From contig CAKUDJ010000027.1 of NCBI GenBank assembly GCA_934644855.1, positions 1-8,114 on the forward strand: a stretch of DNA of 8,114 nucleotides. The letters are read 5' to 3'. The position numbers and the translations under genes were made by a program. The notes beneath the pieces are model-generated. The model saw only the letters and a program-made list of their open reading frames with translations. It was not told where the DNA came from and did not search any database. Numbering within the stretch: position 1 is the stretch's first letter; each line of letters opens with the position of its first letter. This DNA is from an uncultured Elusimicrobiales bacterium. GTDB lineage: Bacteria > Elusimicrobiota > Elusimicrobia > Elusimicrobiales > Elusimicrobiaceae. This document shows positions 4,595-8,114 of this stretch, piece after piece.

Positions 4595-6106
4595 ATGCGA
4601 AACCTTTTTCAGCCTGTTTCCTATCAAAAGGGCGCGTGGTGGGCGGTATGCTCCACCACGGCATGGAAGGCGTGTTCCTTTTTGAACAGTATTTTACTGG
4701 CGCTTTATTTTGGCGCCCGGCCGGATACAGACCTGTATTTTTATTTGATTATGCTTAGCGGCATGGCTATCAATTTTGCCCAACGGGTCAATGCCGCGGT
4801 TTTTATCCCGGAAGCCATGGCGGCCGAAAAAACAGACCCCAAATCCGGGATGCGCCTGCTGAATAGCGTTTTCTGTTTTTATGTTTTTTTGGGCGGATTA
4901 GCAGCCGCGGCAGGGCTCCTTTTCCCCACCGCACTCGGTCACGCGCTGACCCGCTTTTCCCCTGCGTTGCTACACGAGCAAACCCATTTATTTAGCGCCG
5001 TCTGCCTGCTGTTTGCGTGCCAATTAATTACTACTTATTTATCCGGCCTGTTGGAAATGCGCAAATTGTTCGGCTCCGCCTGGTTGGCCCCGGCCAATGC
5101 GCTGTTTCCGCTTGCGTGTTTGCTTATGGGCGCCAAACAATGGGGGATTATCAGCATGGTGTACGGCTTTTTGGCGGCGAATGTACTGCAAATGGGCGTA
5201 TTTATCTATTTATTAAAAACGCGGTGCGGGTGGGATTTTACCCCCGGGCGGGGTCTTTTTCATGCGCGGCTAAAAAAGAATTTACTAACCAGCCAACTGT
5301 TGGAATTGGTGGGCCTGGCTAATACGCTTATTCCCGTGTATTTAATCAGCGGCTTTGCGGGCGGGTTAGTCAGCGCGCTCAATTACGCCAAGCAACTGGC
5401 GGACGCCCCCACGGAAATCCTCACCTGGCGCATTACAGGCGTTAGCAAAATCCAATTAAGCGAAGACTCCGCCCGCCAAGACGGCGAAGCGCTGAACGTG
5501 CATTTTTTGCGCACCAACCGCTTTTTATTCTTTTTGCTGATGCCGCTTTTTGTGTTTACGGCTTTTTATGCGTTGGATATTGTGCGCTTATTTTTTGAAC
5601 GCGGGAATTTCACCGCCCAATCGGCCCACCAAGCGGCGGCGTTTTTGCGCCCGCTACTGCTCGTAATGGTTTTATTGGCGCCGGTTATGATGCAAAACAA
5701 CCTGTTTGCCGCCCAACGCAAATTAAAAGAGGCCATGCCTTATTTACTGGTTAGCAATTTACTTTTTACCGGGGCGGTAATTGCGGGGATTTACTACTGG
5801 GGCGCATTTGCGTACCCGTATTTGCAAGCCGCGTGCTGTTTGATAGGTTTTACAATTAATAAATATTTATTTGCCAAACACTTTGCCAAAATCGCTTACG
5901 GGCGCTCTTTATTAGACGGCGTGCGGATTTTATCCTTAAATGTAATTGCGCTGGTTCCGGCGGCGGCCGCCACCAAATTTTGTGCATTTTCCGCGCCGTT
6001 CTATACGGTTTTTACAGGCGGCATTATCTTTTTGGCGGCGCTGTGGGCGCTGACCAAATACAGCGGGGATTGGCGGATTTTCTTACACACGCTTGCCGCA
6101 CGCTGA
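4595..6106 (+). CDS. MurJ-like (MVF family) lipid-linked glycan flippase, divergent
   Basis: MurJ-family proteins are multi-pass inner-membrane flippases that move undecaprenyl-linked glycans to the outer face. The 503 residues (E. coli MurJ has 511) are very hydrophobic, with about a dozen or more membrane segments. Family marks are LALYFGARPDTDLYFY (35-50), matching the first helix region of MurJ; SALNYAKQLADAPTEIL (260-276), matching the YADRL...P segment; and LFFERGNFTAQSA (332-344), matching LLFERGAFTAED, followed by an LFAAQRK segment. Key MurJ charges differ: GFxRD reads SFLNS (28-32), with Asn31 for Arg, and YADRL reads YAKQL, with Gln267 for Arg; Asp46 is kept. It could therefore carry another lipid-linked glycan, such as a surface polysaccharide unit, rather than lipid II. 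No Shine-Dalgarno precedes the ATG, which is the first possible start after an in-frame TAA. Neighbouring glycosyltransferases on the other strand fit a glycan role. The family is fairly sure; the substrate is unknown. Confidence 0.82.
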   Translation: MRNLFQPVSYQKGAWWAVCSTTAWKACSFLNSILLALYFGARPDTDLYFYLIMLSGMAINFAQRVNAAVFIPEAMAAEKTDPKSGMRLLNSVFCFYVFLGGLAAAAGLLFPTALGHALTRFSPALLHEQTHLFSAVCLLFACQLITTYLSGLLEMRKLFGSAWLAPANALFPLACLLMGAKQWGIISMVYGFLAANVLQMGVFIYLLKTRCGWDFTPGRGLFHARLKKNLLTSQLLELVGLANTLIPVYLISGFAGGLVSALNYAKQLADAPTEILTWRITGVSKIQLSEDSARQDGEALNVHFLRTNRFLFFLLMPLFVFTAFYALDIVRLFFERGNFTAQSAHQAAAFLRPLLLVMVLLAPVMMQNNLFAAQRKLKEAMPYLLVSNLLFTGAVIAGIYYWGAFAYPYLQAACCLIGFTINKYLFAKHFAKIAYGRSLLDGVRILSLNVIALVPAAAATKFCAFSAPFYTVFTGGIIFLAALWALTKYSGDWRIFLHTLAAR

Positions 6107-7090
6107 TTTTTTAAGCCGCGCTATTTTGGCCCATACGCGCGGATAACTGACCCCGCACCGCAAACACAATTTCAGCAGGAAGAACTGCACCTTTAGCCCC
6201 GCCGAGCGCCCGCGCAACAGGCCCAGCGGCACGGCTAATAATTCCGCCCGGTTTTCTACTACCAACTGCCACTCCTCGGACGTAAGCCCAAAGGCGGAAA
6301 TATGGCTCAACAAACACGTTAAACGCACGTTTTCAAAGCCGCGCGCAAAAGCGGCGTAAAGGCCCGTGCTAACCAAACATTTCTGCGCCTGCATAAACGC
6401 CGTAAACAACGCGGTAAATTTACCTTGCACGCGTGAAGAAAGCGCATTTTTGCCCCCCACGCAATAATAACTGGCGGTATCCGCCACAAACGCCGTTTTA
6501 GGCGCGTGGGCCAACATTTGCACAGACGGCAAAATATCTTCCGCCACCGCCTGCAACGGAAAACAGATGTGACGTTTTTGCAGCCACTCCCGCCGCACCA
6601 GTTTGCCGCACACACTCATAACGGCCTGGAAAGATTCAAACGCGGCGGCTTTTTCCTCCCCGCACATAACCGGGGGACAAGTAAATTTTTCCGGGCTGAT
6701 TTTGCCTGTGCTTATTTCATACACCGGGCGCGGGCAAACGCAAACATCCGCCCCTGTTTTTTGGGCGGCCGATACCATACGTTGCAAAAAATGCGGCTCT
6801 AAAAAATCGTCGCCGTCCAAAAAGCAAACATACGTCCCTTCCGCGCGCAAAAGCCCGGCATTACGCGCCGCCGCCACCCCTTGATTGGGTTGCGTGAGGC
6901 ACATAAAATGCGGGTGTTGTTCCTTAAAATTTTGAATAATTTGGGCGGTATTATCGGTGGAGCCGTCGTTGATTACCAATACTTCATAATCCGTAAAAGT
7001 TTGGCAAACCACGCTTTCCAAACATTTGGGCAGTTCGTCCTGCATATTATATACAGGGATAATAATGCTTACTTGCGGGCGGCTAAACAT
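6083..7090 (-). CDS. Family 2 glycosyltransferase (GT-A fold)
   Basis: GT2 enzymes transfer a sugar from a nucleotide-sugar to a growing glycan, here probably at the cytoplasmic membrane in surface glycan synthesis. The 335-residue product opens with VSIIIPVYN (7-15), NDGSTDNT (41-48), QGVAAARNAG (70-79) and the metal/nucleotide-binding FLDGDDFLE (90-98), the hallmarks of the N-terminal GT-A domain. AEDILPS (183-189) supplies the ED pair expected for the catalytic base of this group. The C-terminal part (about 250-335) has a few hydrophobic/basic helices and no clear multi-pass membrane domain. The ATG at 7090 lies inside the end of the upstream GT4 gene (22-base overlap), with AGGAG (7102-7106) 11 bases upstream, so the two are probably translated from one mRNA. 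Its 3' end overlaps the convergent flippase by 24 bases. It is rich in cysteine for a cytoplasmic enzyme. Donor and acceptor sugars cannot be read from the sequence. Confidence 0.9.
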   Translation of the reverse strand: MFSRPQVSIIIPVYNMQDELPKCLESVVCQTFTDYEVLVINDGSTDNTAQIIQNFKEQHPHFMCLTQPNQGVAAARNAGLLRAEGTYVCFLDGDDFLEPHFLQRMVSAAQKTGADVCVCPRPVYEISTGKISPEKFTCPPVMCGEEKAAAFESFQAVMSVCGKLVRREWLQKRHICFPLQAVAEDILPSVQMLAHAPKTAFVADTASYYCVGGKNALSSRVQGKFTALFTAFMQAQKCLVSTGLYAAFARGFENVRLTCLLSHISAFGLTSEEWQLVVENRAELLAVPLGLLRGRSAGLKVQFFLLKLCLRCGVSYPRVWAKIARLKKSACGKRV

Positions 7091-8114
7091 ACTTGTTCAT
7101 ACTCCTGCACAAAATGTTCCGGGCTGAATCTTCCGCACACTTCCCGCGCGCGGGTGCCAAACGCTTGGCGCAGGGGCTCATCCTGCATCAGTTGCGCCAT
7201 TTTTTCGGCTAATAAATCGGTATTTCCCTGGGGGACTAAAAAGCCGTCTGCGCCGTCACGGATAATCACGTCCGGGCCGTTGCACACAAAGCTGACGGCA
7301 GGCACGCCCGCCGCCATGGCCTCCAGCAGTACCAAGGGGAACCCCTCAAAGCGCGAGGACATAACCAGTAAATCCGCATATTGGTACGCGGCGCATAAAT
7401 CTTTTTGGGGCGGCACGAACGACACGCTCCCCTGTACGTCTAATGTTTCGGACAAACTGATTAAATTTTCTTTGTCTTCGCCGCCGCCCACAATGCACAA
7501 CTGCCAATCCGCAAAGCGCGGCTGAATCAACTGCCACGCTTCCAACAGCCGCTCAAAGCCTTTCTGGCGGGTTAAACGCCCTACGGCCAGTACCGTGTGC
7601 GGCGCGGTAAAATAGGGCGGGCGTTCCTGCCGGAGCGGTTGAGGCGGAAAGGCCGGGTTGTAAATAACGGTTGTTTTCCAACGGGGGTAATGCCTTTCAA
7701 TATAGGCCTTATCCCGCCAGGAAAGCACCACCACGCGGGCGGCACGGTTGAGTAAAAAGAGGCGCCATTTAAGCCATTGTCGGCTCAACCGCACCTTGGA
7801 AATATCTAAATGTTCTGCAAAAATATAAGGCACACGCAACAACCACGCGGCGGCCAACACCCCAAGCGCCATAAAAGAAATAACCACATCCGGCCGTGTG
7901 CGCTTTAGGGCCCGCCGCCAAAACCATACCCGCTTGATACGCCCCCACAAGCCTTGCGCCTGCGGGTCCGCATGGGCCTGCACCCGTTCCACGCCCGGCG
8001 GAACCGTATAAAAATCCGGCGCGTCATACAAGGTAAGCAAGGTAATGCGGTGACCGCGCCCAACGAGCCCGGCGCAAAGCTGCAACATCACGCGCTCCGC
8101 GCCGCCGCCGCCCA
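7069..8114 (-). CDS. Family 4 glycosyltransferase (GT-B fold), 5' partial
   Basis: GT4 enzymes are retaining transferases that add sugars to lipid-linked or polysaccharide acceptors. The frame stays open to the right edge, and its first readable residues, GGGGAERVMLQLCAGL, are the classic GT4 N-terminal glycine loop (GGAERV). The true start is therefore outside the window and the internal GTG at 8091 is not the start. About 347 residues are visible. The middle carries the usual VLAVGRLTRQKGFERLLEAW opening of the C-terminal Rossmann domain, then CIVGGGEDKE, the EX7E motif in SSRFEGFPLVLLEAMAAG, and a DGFLVPQGN segment. The overall pattern resembles the PglA/PglJ-type N-acetylhexosamine transferases, but that is resemblance only. 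It overlaps the downstream GT2 by 22 bases, marking them as one operon whose upstream part is not visible. Family assignment is secure; specificity is open. Confidence 0.92.
   Translation of the reverse strand, partial: GGGGAERVMLQLCAGLVGRGHRITLLTLYDAPDFYTVPPGVERVQAHADPQAQGLWGRIKRVWFWRRALKRTRPDVVISFMALGVLAAAWLLRVPYIFAEHLDISKVRLSRQWLKWRLFLLNRAARVVVLSWRDKAYIERHYPRWKTTVIYNPAFPPQPLRQERPPYFTAPHTVLAVGRLTRQKGFERLLEAWQLIQPRFADWQLCIVGGGEDKENLISLSETLDVQGSVSFVPPQKDLCAAYQYADLLVMSSRFEGFPLVLLEAMAAGVPAVSFVCNGPDVIIRDGADGFLVPQGNTDLLAEKMAQLMQDEPLRQAFGTRAREVCGRFSPEHFVQEYEQVCLAARK

Noticed and set aside
4549..4758. 69-codon plus-strand frame overlapping the flippase start
   Set aside because: It is out of frame with the flippase, overlaps gatB, and shows no domain or ribosome site.
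6107..6130. T run after the flippase stop as a terminator
   Set aside because: Six T residues follow the stop, but the bases before them do not form a convincing stem.
8089..8091. GTG at 8091 as the start of the GT4 gene
   Set aside because: The frame continues upstream into GGGGAER, the conserved GT4 glycine loop, so the gene runs off the window.

Overview
The window is a gene-dense piece (about 90% coding) of a diderm, Gram-negative-type bacterium with moderately high GC. The diderm call rests on a Pal lipoprotein, a CpoB/YbgF protein and TolB, all parts of the Tol-Pal envelope system. The truncated Cys-rich, possibly pilin-like gene tail at the left edge, the Pal sequence variant and the use of GatB would suit a gut-type Elusimicrobiota lineage. 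That placement is inference from general resemblance and is not proven here.

Layout, left to right: (1) 1-144, plus strand: the last 47 codons of a Cys-rich protein that enters from outside, followed by a strong rho-independent terminator (163-192). (2) 195-324: no gene, but palindromes and two tandem hairpins that read as minus-strand terminators. (3) 325-2882, minus strand: a self-contained transcription unit pal-cpoB-tolB with a recognisable sigma70-type promoter (2920-2949) and terminators at the far end. (4) 3063-4559, minus strand: gatB as a single-gene unit with its own terminator and a GTG start. (5) 4560-4594: a 35-bp divergent intergenic region carrying an 8-bp palindromic -10-like box. 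(6) 4595-6106, plus strand: a MurJ/MVF-family flippase of unusual sequence. (7) 6083-8114, minus strand: a family 2 glycosyltransferase preceded by a family 4 glycosyltransferase that runs off the right edge. Flippase and glycosyltransferases converge and overlap by 24 bp.

How the genes work together: Pal (outer-membrane lipoprotein binding peptidoglycan), CpoB (coiled coil plus TPR) and TolB (periplasmic beta-propeller) form the periplasmic/outer-membrane half of Tol-Pal. The inner-membrane motor TolQ-TolR-TolA is not in the window. The two glycosyltransferases and the flippase look like part of a surface glycan or lipid-linked oligosaccharide pathway (sugar transfer, then translocation of the lipid-linked product), although flippase and transferases sit on opposite strands. 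GatB is a housekeeping tRNA amidotransferase subunit whose partners GatA and GatC are not visible.

I found no CRISPR array, tRNA, rRNA, insertion sequence or phage gene, and nothing I would call a wholly new system. The most interesting items are the flippase with replaced MurJ key arginines, the palindromic divergent promoter that may give a leaderless flippase mRNA, and the compact, reordered Tol-Pal operon with a variant Pal peptidoglycan-binding motif.
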